Under the pieces are notes generated by a model that ran no database searches, had not been told where the DNA came from, and saw only the letters and a list, made by a program, of their open reading frames with translations. Positions 1-5,387 of a stretch of DNA of 13,525 bases are shown here, piece after piece. The stretch's first letter is position 1, and each line of letters opens with the position of its first letter. Source of the DNA: Candidatus Gottesmanbacteria bacterium RBG_16_37_8. Its GTDB lineage: Bacteria > Patescibacteriota > Microgenomatia > 2-02-FULL-39-11. The stretch lies in the NCBI GenBank assembly GCA_001779055.1, contig MFJA01000012.1, positions 26,309 through 39,833 of the forward strand. The letters are read 5' to 3'. Position numbers and translations under genes: made by a program.

Positions 1-1745
1 TCGCCGGGAGTTTCGGGAGTAAACTCAAAAACTATTTTTTGTCCCTTTTTTAGGACTTGGGGTTCATCGGCAAGACTAGGGACGACTATTGTGCCCATGC
101 ATCCAGAACCGTTATCCTTGACATCAATTTCCATGCGGACAGGTATTCCGGCTTTGACAGTGAATGTATTGGGGTTAATATCCAAATCAGATGTATAGAC
201 AGTTTTAATAATCTGTTTTTCATTGATGACCTTGGCTGTAACAGGATTAGCTTGAGTGGTTTTTTGTTGTGTTTTGGCTCCTGCGCCGCAACCGCAGCCG
301 CCACCGCTGCCGCAAGATCCGGCAGATGGCGGATTTTGTATCTGCTGATTATCGGGAGTAGCAGTTTGGGTAATTTGAGTTCCATCTTGGACAACCGAGA
401 TTGAGCCGGAAAACATGCCCATACTGCAGGTGAAACGGATGATTCCTTCATCTTTGGGCGTAAATTCGATAATATTTTCTCCCGGATGGAGAAGCTTGTT
501 TACTCTCAGTTTGTCGGAAACTATACTGGCGGCACAGGTATTGGGATCTTTGGAGTCAATAATCCAGCGGACCGGAATGTCTTTTTTTACCGTAAAAGAA
601 TTTGGTCTATAACCCCGGGAGTCCTGTATCATGCGGATAACCTGCTGGCCGTTTTCCAATTTAACGGCAGAATCAGCTGCCGCCAGGACATTAACAGCAC
701 TCTGAAAATTAAAATAGCGCGGATTAAAACCGGTTAAATTTAAGCCATTATTTAGATTAAAAATGCTTAATAATATGACTACTATTCCGGCAATGCGGAA
801 AAAACTTTGGGCAAAAGTGCCTTTGACTATTGATGTCAATCCGCCGATTCCAAGAAGCCCCGGGGCGGTGCCGAGGGCAAATATTCCCATAATCAGAGCT
901 CCTGAAAGAGGATTACCTGTCGTCATAGCATACAGCTGCATCGCCTGAGTAAAGCCGCAGGGCAAAAAGAAGGTGAGTGCACCCATAAAAGCAGCATTTT
1001 TATTGCTGTATTCGTTATCCTTTTTCTGATTAATCCCTAGAAACCTGCCTAAATTGGCCGGCAGGGTAATTTTGAAGTCTTCCAGACGGGGAGAAAGACC
1101 TGTTAACTGAATACCCATTAAAAGCATGACCAAACTTACGAAAACTGTCAGAATGCCTAAATTGAAACCCGAAAGCTGGAAAAAAGAACCAATCATGCCG
1201 ATTATTGCGCCAAAGACTATATAAGAGATAATCCTTCCGGCATTAAAAAAGAGATGCGGAGAAAATTTCTCAAGCGGGGAGGCAAGGGGGTGTTTTTCGG
1301 CAAAACGGGCAGAAACTCCCAGTATCAGCCCGCCAATTAAAGCCATGCAGGTAGAAAAGCCGGCAGTTAAACCAATAAGGAGAACGACAAACAAACTGGA
1401 AGGATGGTTGGCAACAGCAGGCAGAGTGATTTTCAAATCGAAAATATCCAGGAGAATGTAACCCAAGAAAATAATAAAAAGAAAAATAAAAATATCCTGA
1501 TAAACATTAAAGTTTTTGGTCAAAAAAGGCTTTTTTTGGGCCAAATCTATAGAATAGCCTGCATTTTCCACAGTCTGGTTGACGGCTTCATAATTAAGAT
1601 TTCCTTCGTAAGATATTTCGGCAGTGCCTTTTTTTTGGCTGACTTCTACTTTTTTAACACCGTCTATTGAACAAAGTTCTCCTTCAATAAGAAGCTCGCA
1701 GGAACGGCAATGCATGCCGTTAATGGGGATCAATGTTTTTTTCAC
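1..1745 (-). CDS. HMA - TauE/SafE (UreH-like) membrane - cupredoxin fusion protein, partial
   Basis: This frame stays open for 581 codons from a GTG at 1745 and runs off the left edge, so the C-terminus is missing. Residues 1-68 form a heavy-metal-associated (HMA) domain with the Cu-binding motif GMHCRSC (Cys13, Cys16). Residues about 83-335 hold several hydrophobic helices of the sulfite-exporter TauE/SafE or UreH-like type, with Cys133 (GFSTCMALIGG) and a PCGFT motif (Cys263). Residues about 360-452 form a cupredoxin-like domain with Cys404, then FTCSMGMFSG (Cys440, Met442, Met444). A Gly/Cys-rich linker (SCGSGGGCGCG, about 477-487) leads to a second cupredoxin-like domain (Cys549) cut by the edge. 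GTG is chosen because a stop lies upstream in frame without an ATG, and the first internal ATG would cut the HMA motif. It probably handles copper at the membrane. The family is clear; the transported substrate is not. Confidence 0.88.
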   Translation of the reverse strand, partial: MKKTLIPINGMHCRSCELLIEGELCSIDGVKKVEVSQKKGTAEISYEGNLNYEAVNQTVENAGYSIDLAQKKPFLTKNFNVYQDIFIFLFIIFLGYILLDIFDLKITLPAVANHPSSLFVVLLIGLTAGFSTCMALIGGLILGVSARFAEKHPLASPLEKFSPHLFFNAGRIISYIVFGAIIGMIGSFFQLSGFNLGILTVFVSLVMLLMGIQLTGLSPRLEDFKITLPANLGRFLGINQKKDNEYSNKNAAFMGALTFFLPCGFTQAMQLYAMTTGNPLSGALIMGIFALGTAPGLLGIGGLTSIVKGTFAQSFFRIAGIVVILLSIFNLNNGLNLTGFNPRYFNFQSAVNVLAAADSAVKLENGQQVIRMIQDSRGYRPNSFTVKKDIPVRWIIDSKDPNTCAASIVSDKLRVNKLLHPGENIIEFTPKDEGIIRFTCSMGMFSGSISVVQDGTQITQTATPDNQQIQNPPSAGSCGSGGGCGCGAGAKTQQKTTQANPVTAKVINEKQIIKTVYTSDLDINPNTFTVKAGIPVRMEIDVKDNGSGCMGTIVVPSLADEPQVLKKGQKIVFEFTPETPG

Positions 1746-1752
1746 AATAAGA

Positions 1753-1783
1753 AAAATCTTAACAGGCGAATCATTAAGATTTT
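1753..1783 (-). promoter_or_regulatory. 10-bp inverted repeat in the leader of the HMA-TauE gene
   Basis: AAAATCTTAA (1753-1762) and TTAAGATTTT (1774-1783) are perfect inverted arms around an 11-base loop. They end only 7 bases before the GTG start of the minus-strand gene. The transcript would form an AU-rich hairpin followed by a U-rich stretch immediately before the start, and the DNA could equally be a regulator binding site. No Shine-Dalgarno site is visible. Confidence 0.5.
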
Positions 1784-1811
1784 ATTAAGACGAAGGATAG
1801 AGCATAAATAG

Positions 1812-1871
1812 CGTGAATTAGGAACATAAAATGGGTTAAATTCACGGGAAATTGACAAAATCGCGTGAATT
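1812..1871. repeat. three alternating CGTGAATT / AATTCACG repeats
   Basis: CGTGAATT occurs at 1812-1819 and 1864-1871, with its reverse complement AATTCACG between them at 1839-1846. The middle copy can pair with either flank: arms 1838-1846/1864-1872 give a 9-bp perfect stem, and 1812-1819/1839-1846 an 8-bp stem. The repeats lie in the gap between the divergent HMA-TauE gene and the first TA pair, so they may be operator sites or a switchable RNA structure. No open reading frame is convincing here. Confidence 0.45.
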
Positions 1872-1930
1872 TAGCGGGAAAAAGGTGTCTGGAAAATCGG
1901 GGCTTAATTTAGAATGACTACCTGCTATTC

Positions 1931-1960
1931 TTGACAAAAAGATAATCTTAAGATAATCTT
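1931..1960 (+). promoter_or_regulatory. Promoter and tandem palindromic operator of the Phd/PIN module
   Basis: TTGACA at 1931-1936 and TAATCT at 1954-1959 are 17 bp apart. Two abutting copies of the palindrome AAGAT-A-ATCTT (1939-1949 and 1950-1960) fill the spacer and cover the -10. The expected transcription start is at or beside the A of the ATG at 1966, giving a leaderless message. This is the arrangement expected for autorepression by the antitoxin. Confidence 0.75.
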
Positions 1961-1965
1961 TAATT

Positions 1966-2217
1966 ATGACGGCACAAACAATTTCTACCAAGGAATTACG
2001 CGAGAATTTCCTGCAGGTTAAAGCCACACTCGAGAGGGGACAATCGATGATACTTCTTTACAGATCAAAACCGTTGGCTGAACTGAAACCAATCTCAATG
2101 CCTAAATGGAGGCGCCGGATTTTCAGCCGGAAGCAATTGGAAAGCTTTATTGCCGACGATCAATTATCAGAAAAAGAACAAAAACAAATAGATGAAACTA
2201 TTAAAAATCTTCCTTGA
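1966..2217 (+). CDS. Phd/YefM-family antitoxin
   Basis: This 83-residue protein begins with the Phd/YefM-type DNA-binding segment (STKELRENFLQVKATLERG, residues 7-25), followed by the typical 'R.KPLAELKP' strand at about 33-42 and a charged helical C-terminus expected to wrap the toxin. It is the first gene of a two-gene module. The PIN-domain toxin starts inside its 3' end with a 26-base overlap, so translation is probably coupled. There is no Shine-Dalgarno site. The upstream promoter places the transcription start at or next to the ATG, and the tandem palindromes over the -10 suggest this protein represses its own operon. Length fits the family. The cognate toxin being a PIN protein makes this a VapBC-like pair with a Phd-type antitoxin. 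Confidence 0.85.
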   Translation: MTAQTISTKELRENFLQVKATLERGQSMILLYRSKPLAELKPISMPKWRRRIFSRKQLESFIADDQLSEKEQKQIDETIKNLP

Positions 2218-2632
2218 TACCTCGGTAATTCTTTCCGGACTTTTCTCTTCAACGGGCGGATCAAGAAAACTCTTCGCGGCGGCTTCCGCCAAAAAACTTA
2301 AACTTGTTACCTGTTTCTATGCAATAGAGGAGGCTGCCGATCATCTGGATAAATTGAAAATCAATCCAAACCAACTAAGTGAACTTTTGACAACAGAAAT
2401 CGTCTATCTTGTAAAGAATCCATCCGAAAAGGTAATTGAGAAATTCATTCAAGTTTCTCCCGATCCAAATGATGCTCCTATATTAGCGGCAGCTTTGTTA
2501 TGCGGATCAGATTTCCTGGTATCTTTGGATAAAATACATATATTAACTTCTAACGTCAGGAAAACTTTGAAACCAATGAAAATTGGCTCTCCCAAAGACT
2601 TCTGGAAGTGGGTTAGAGCGAGAAAACAATAG
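2192..2632 (+). CDS. PIN-domain toxin (COG1569-like putative RNase)
   Basis: A 146-residue PIN-domain protein, a Mg2+-dependent RNase fold. It starts with the first PIN strand and acidic residue, KIFLDTSVILSGLFSSTGGS (Asp9), then Glu46/Glu47, the PDPNDAPILAAAL helix (Asp91, Asp94) and FLVSLDK (Asp113). The acidic set expected for a catalytically competent PIN domain is therefore present. The spacing and the long C-terminal tail resemble the PIN_3/COG1569 group rather than the short VapC group. The ATG at 2192 is required, because any later start would remove the first strand. It overlaps the antitoxin gene by 26 bases. The RNA target cannot be read from sequence. Confidence 0.85.
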   Translation: MKLLKIFLDTSVILSGLFSSTGGSRKLFAAASAKKLKLVTCFYAIEEAADHLDKLKINPNQLSELLTTEIVYLVKNPSEKVIEKFIQVSPDPNDAPILAAALLCGSDFLVSLDKIHILTSNVRKTLKPMKIGSPKDFWKWVRARKQ

Positions 2633-2665
2633 TTGCCACTGGCGCATCATGTTAATTTCATTGTT

Positions 2666-2694
2666 TTGACAGAGACGATGTCGTCGGCTATATT
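2666..2694 (+). promoter_or_regulatory. Canonical plus-strand promoter with palindromic spacer, antisense to the YHS gene
   Basis: TTGACA (2666-2671) and TATATT (2689-2694) are separated by 17 bp, and the spacer contains GACGA-TG-TCGTC, a 5-bp-arm palindrome. The predicted start near 2701 would make RNA antisense to the minus-strand YHS gene and could read on into the PsbP-like gene from 2926. No convincing open reading frame follows directly. It resembles the TA promoters in this window. Confidence 0.5.
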
Positions 2695-2879
2695 TACAAA
2701 TTAATAAATTGTTCCGGGTTCTGGTCGAACTGGGATTTGCAATGTTCCGAACAAAAATAATAAGTAGTTCCCTTAAATTCACTTTTAAATTTAGAGTTTT
2801 GGGGATCGACGGTCATACCGCAAACCGGATCTTTGACTTTTCCTTCAGATGAAAACATTTTTTTGATAAAATCAAACAT
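2694..2879 (-). CDS. YHS-domain metal-binding protein
   Basis: A 61-residue protein consisting almost entirely of a YHS domain: VKDPVCGMTVDP (Cys20, residues 15-26), then the aromatic strand GTTYYFCSEHCKSQF with Cys43 and Cys47. These cysteines are the usual metal-binding positions of the family, which occurs alone or attached to copper ATPases and other metal proteins. A good Shine-Dalgarno site (AAAGGA, six bases before the ATG) supports the start, and TATAAT on this strand at 2901-2896 is a likely -10. The gene is alone on its strand between two plus-strand genes. The copper cluster nearby makes a copper role plausible, but that is inference. A plus-strand promoter just past its 3' end could produce antisense RNA across it. 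Confidence 0.85.
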   Translation of the reverse strand: MFDFIKKMFSSEGKVKDPVCGMTVDPQNSKFKSEFKGTTYYFCSEHCKSQFDQNPEQFINL

Positions 2880-2895
2880 AAGATTCCTTTCACCA

Positions 2896-2903
2896 ATTAT
2901 ACT
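2896..2903. promoter_or_regulatory. Overlapping divergent -10 elements
   Basis: The bases ATTATACT read as TATAAT on the minus strand (2901-2896, for the YHS gene) and TATACT on the plus strand (2898-2903, for the downstream anchored protein). Neither has a strong -35 box at the right distance, so the assignment rests on the -10 sequences and their position between divergent genes. Confidence 0.35.
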
Positions 2904-2925
2904 AATGTTTCATAAACTAATTCTA

Positions 2926-3864
2926 ATGCTACTAAATCAAAATAATCAAAATCCTTCTTCCATCGATTTACCCCAACCTCAAACTGATCCTCAATCATCT
3001 TCTACAACTCCACCTCCAGAAGTTCCTTCGCAAAAATCATCCAAATTCATTTTAATTGGTCTCATATTACTGATAATTGCTGAAGTGTTTGGCGCCGGCT
3101 ATTATTTAATTAGAATTCAAAATTCAAAAAATATATCTCTCCAACCCCAACCAACCCAAGTCTTTCTCCCTCAGCAACAAGAATCAAAACTTATCAAAGA
3201 TCCGACTGAAGATTGGAAATTATATAATGACAGTCGCTTTAATTATACTTTTAGGTATCCGCCGGACTGGCAATCGTCAGTATTAAATCCACGAGTTTTT
3301 GAGGGAGAAACTGTAAAGTTAGGAAAAGGATTATACAGTCCAAAATACAGGTTGAGTGCTGATATACAGCGGGCAGATGTCCCTTTTCAGGATTTTATCA
3401 AAAGTAGAAAGGAGTCTAGCGGTTTTTATAACATTACGGAAGAAAGAAATAATCCTATCTCTAATGTTTCATCTTTATGGATAAAAGGTCAGGCTGAAAG
3501 TAGTTTCGAAGGTTTAGTAGATCAATATTGGAAAATTAACGTTTTTTTAAAAAAAGATGACTTAGTAGGAACATTGGAGTTTTCAAGTCCTGCTTATCCT
3601 GATGACGAAAATATCGACATAATATTCACCCAAGTCCTCTCCACTTTCAAATTCATTGAAAGGAATAAAGATACTGGAAAATTAAGAGTTTGTCCAGATA
3701 TGTGGGTAGATCAAAAAAGTTCAATGCTTAAAAATGGCATTGCAAGTGGAGAACAGATATTTTTGGAAATCAATGGAATATTAGAACCAAAAGATCCGAA
3801 CGAATTTGATTTAGAATGGATAAAGGAAAATTGTGAGATTAAAGAACCAGATATCGTTGGCTAA
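2926..3864 (+). CDS. Membrane-anchored protein with PsbP-like extracellular domain
   Basis: From the ATG at 2926 the protein has 312 residues. Residues 1-38 are Gln/Pro/Ser-rich and cytoplasmic. One transmembrane helix lies at about 41-62 (FILIGLILLIIAEVFGAGYY), followed by a Gln/Pro-rich spacer and the sequence WKLYNDSRFNYTFRYPPDW at 97-115. That motif opens the PsbP-like domain very common in anchored proteins of CPR bacteria. The rest alternates strands and loops to the end and has Cys residues late in the chain. The function of these proteins is unknown. An ATG at 2905 (seven residues earlier) is possible. Reading from further upstream would overlap the divergent YHS gene and is unlikely. 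There is no Shine-Dalgarno site. Confidence 0.75.
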   Translation: MLLNQNNQNPSSIDLPQPQTDPQSSSTTPPPEVPSQKSSKFILIGLILLIIAEVFGAGYYLIRIQNSKNISLQPQPTQVFLPQQQESKLIKDPTEDWKLYNDSRFNYTFRYPPDWQSSVLNPRVFEGETVKLGKGLYSPKYRLSADIQRADVPFQDFIKSRKESSGFYNITEERNNPISNVSSLWIKGQAESSFEGLVDQYWKINVFLKKDDLVGTLEFSSPAYPDDENIDIIFTQVLSTFKFIERNKDTGKLRVCPDMWVDQKSSMLKNGIASGEQIFLEINGILEPKDPNEFDLEWIKENCEIKEPDIVG

Positions 3865-3910
3865 AGAATACTTTAGACATTAAGAAACTTTTTCACAGAT
3901 ATTTTTTAGG

Positions 3911-3942
3911 TTGACAATTGTTATATTTATGTTATATTTATG
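3911..3942 (+). promoter_or_regulatory. Promoter with 11-bp tandem repeats of the Phd/RelE module
   Basis: TTGACA (3911-3916) and TATATT (3933-3938) are 16 bp apart. Two exact tandem copies of TTATATTTATG lie at 3921-3931 and 3932-3942, with a degenerate third copy running into the ATG at 3952. The predicted transcription start, about 3945, leaves a leader of roughly seven bases without a Shine-Dalgarno site. The repeats are probable antitoxin binding sites. Confidence 0.7.
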
Positions 3943-3951
3943 TTATAAATT

Positions 3952-4224
3952 ATGATAAATCAGCAGACAATCAGTACCATTTCCGAACTCCGATTTAAAA
4001 CAAAGGAGGTTCTGAAGAAAGTGAAAGAGGCCCCTGTTTATCTTTTTCACAGAAGCGTTCCACAAGGGGTGATACTTTCTTTAGAGAAGTATCAGGAAAT
4101 GATGGAAGCGCTTGAGGATTATTATTTGTCACTTCGTGCCGAGGAATATGAGAGACAGGATAAAAACCAAATCAAATGGGTATCTCATGAAGAAGTAAAG
4201 AAACATATTCGCGGTCAATCATGA
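3952..4224 (+). CDS. Phd/YefM-family antitoxin
   Basis: A 90-residue antitoxin. The N-terminal part, ISTISELRFKTKEVLKKVKEAPVYLFHRS, is the Phd/YefM DNA-binding fold (start, helix, strand), followed by the family-typical 'GVILSLEKYQEMMEALED' segment at about 58-75. An acidic helical tail that binds the toxin completes it. The RelE-type toxin begins at the overlapping ATGA at the end of this gene, so the two form a coupled operon. Expression is probably autorepressed through the 11-bp tandem repeats over the promoter. Length and order (antitoxin first) are typical for this class. Confidence 0.88.
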   Translation: MINQQTISTISELRFKTKEVLKKVKEAPVYLFHRSVPQGVILSLEKYQEMMEALEDYYLSLRAEEYERQDKNQIKWVSHEEVKKHIRGQS

Positions 4225-4475
4225 AGCTAATTTACCATCCGAGGGCGGTAAAGTTTTTGCGAAAACTTCCCCAGAAAGAAGCAGAACGGGTTCTTTCAAA
4301 AATTGAACTAATAAAGACAACTCCATCACAAACCAATCTTGATATAAAGAAATTGACAACAACCAAAAGGACATATCGATTACGGGTGGGGAATATCAGA
4401 GTGATATATGAGATAGATCCAACTTCAGAAATGATTTATATCCATGAAATTGATTTCCGCGGGAATATTTATTGA
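4221..4475 (+). CDS. RelE/ParE-superfamily toxin
   Basis: An 84-residue protein with the RelE/YafQ-type fold: a first strand and helix MKLIYHPRAVKFLRKLPQKEAERVL, then the strand pair YRLRVGNIRVIYEID at about 53-67, and a final strand MIYIHEIDFRGNIY. Proteins of this group cut mRNA in the ribosome or poison gyrase. The 'YRLRVGNIRVIYEI' core favours the RelE branch. The start overlaps the antitoxin stop by four bases (ATGA). The gene converges with the minus-strand zinc-ribbon gene, leaving only 19 bases between the two stops and no visible terminator. Confidence 0.88.
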   Translation: MKLIYHPRAVKFLRKLPQKEAERVLSKIELIKTTPSQTNLDIKKLTTTKRTYRLRVGNIRVIYEIDPTSEMIYIHEIDFRGNIY

Positions 4476-4494
4476 CGAATATTTTGTCCAGCAC

Positions 4495-4698
4495 TCATTT
4501 CATTTTCATTTGTTGAGGTGGGCATCTGGTATCGGCGTAGGAGCAAAATACGCAGCAGTCACCCGGTTTGGGTTTTAGTATTTCTTCACAACTTTGACAT
4601 TTATAGAAATGCTGACAGGCATTGACGGGCATTTCCGCCGATTGAATTTTACCGCACTTTGGGCAAGTCAGATGACCTGTGGTGATAACCTGATCCAT
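4495..4698 (-). CDS. Cys-rich zinc-ribbon protein with GDCCVFCSY motif
   Basis: A 67-residue protein and the last gene of the minus-strand copper cluster. It has CPKC (Cys12, Cys15), CQSC (Cys34, Cys37) and then a conserved second Cys cluster, GDCCVFCSYADTRCPPQQ (Cys48, Cys49, Cys52, Cys59). The first four cysteines fit a zinc ribbon. The second cluster is recognised from small unannotated proteins found with metal-resistance genes. The ATG at 4698 is preferred: longer versions would overlap the rhodanese gene and carry no domain. Here the gene is separated from the rhodanese stop by 17 bases, so it is probably cotranscribed. Its function is unknown, though thiol-based binding of copper or mercury is a reasonable guess. 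Confidence 0.75.
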   Translation of the reverse strand: MDQVITTGHLTCPKCGKIQSAEMPVNACQHFYKCQSCEEILKPKPGDCCVFCSYADTRCPPQQMKMK

Positions 4699-4715
4699 AA
4701 AACAAGTATAAAATA

Positions 4716-5120
4716 TTAATTTTTCAAAAGAGAGTAGCCTTTGGATTGCCAGTCGTGCATACCAAGAAGGAGATTGCCAATATTGGTGTAGCCCAGTTCC
4801 GTCAAACGTTTGGCTGCAATGGTACTCATCCGGCCGCTCCGGCAATAGAGGACGATTTTAGCATTTTTGTCCTTCGGTAGTTTTTCCAGATTTTTTTCAA
4901 TTTCATTGTAAGGGATAAAAGCATCGGTTTTTTCAATTTCGCCTTCATATGGAACATGGACATTAACGAAATAAAAATCTTTCTTCTGCAGCATGGTTTT
5001 TAATTGATTACTGGTAATATCAGTATATTTAATTTCAGTTGGAATCCGGTGAATTTTATAGATATAAAGCCAGCCGCCAAGAAAAAGAGAAAGAAGAGTG
5101 ATATAAACAATTTTGTTCAT
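4716..5120 (-). CDS. Membrane-anchored rhodanese-like sulfurtransferase
   Basis: A 134-residue protein. Residues 4-21 are hydrophobic (an anchor or uncleaved signal), placing the domain outside the membrane. The rhodanese domain spans about 30-131, with 'DFYFVNVHVPYEGEIEKTDAFIPY' at 48-71 and the active-site loop YCRSGRMS, whose Cys93 is the expected sulfur acceptor. The end, MHDWQSKGY, is the usual rhodanese C-terminal signature. The start overlaps the stop of the preceding DUF2933-like gene by four bases (ATGA). Its position in the copper cluster suggests a role in thiol or metal handling in the envelope. The real substrate is not known. Confidence 0.85.
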   Translation of the reverse strand: MNKIVYITLLSLFLGGWLYIYKIHRIPTEIKYTDITSNQLKTMLQKKDFYFVNVHVPYEGEIEKTDAFIPYNEIEKNLEKLPKDKNAKIVLYCRSGRMSTIAAKRLTELGYTNIGNLLLGMHDWQSKGYSLLKN

Positions 5121-5329
5121 TTATGATCTCTATGGTTTTTCATCATGAAGATATGCATTAGGGGACAGAGAAGAAAAAATCCATAATAAAGCAGACTGGA
5201 AAGCGATAATTTAAAAACAGTAACCGCGATGAAAACACCAAACATTCCCAAAACGCATAATAATAGCCATTTAGGGGTTCTATTTTTATGGACAGTATCG
5301 TTTTGAGTGTGATTTCCATGACAATTCAT
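5117..5329 (-). CDS. Small DUF2933-like membrane protein
   Basis: From the ATG at 5329 this is a 70-residue peptide. The N-terminus carries MNCHGNH (Cys3, His4, His7), a possible metal site. Two hydrophobic helices lie at about 21-38 and 44-60, and the end, LLCPLMHIFMMKNHRDHK, matches my memory of the DUF2933 family, whose members have the 'LLCPLMHLFM' core and a His-rich tail. A TTG six codons upstream would extend it, but the ATG is better placed and has AGGA immediately before it. It is 58 bases after the kinase gene and overlaps the rhodanese start (ATGA). DUF2933 proteins are found with copper and other heavy-metal genes; their role is unknown. Confidence 0.75.
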   Translation of the reverse strand: MNCHGNHTQNDTVHKNRTPKWLLLCVLGMFGVFIAVTVFKLSLSSLLYYGFFLLCPLMHIFMMKNHRDHK

Positions 5330-5387
5330 ATCCTGAAAATACAGCAATCAAGATGAAGATATTATGAAGAAAAGGGAGATTTTGTTG

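Noticed and set aside
86..451. Ala-rich minus-strand reading frame
   Set aside because: It lies in another frame of the HMA-TauE gene; its Ala run is the shifted reading of the Gly/Cys linker.
1852..1880. TTGACA at 1852-1857 as a plus-strand promoter
   Set aside because: No -10-like hexamer at 15-19 bp; the better promoter is at 1931.
2833..2925. N-terminal extension of the PsbP-like protein
   Set aside because: It would overlap the well-supported YHS gene and its Shine-Dalgarno region, and adds no domain.
4476..4494. Terminator between the convergent RelE and zinc-ribbon genes
   Set aside because: The AT-rich sequence has a short direct repeat (GAATATT) but no GC stem with a U tract.
4699..4845. 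N-terminal extension of the zinc-ribbon protein
   Set aside because: The extra residues lie opposite in frame to the rhodanese gene and show no conserved motif; the ATG at 4698 gives a complete small protein.
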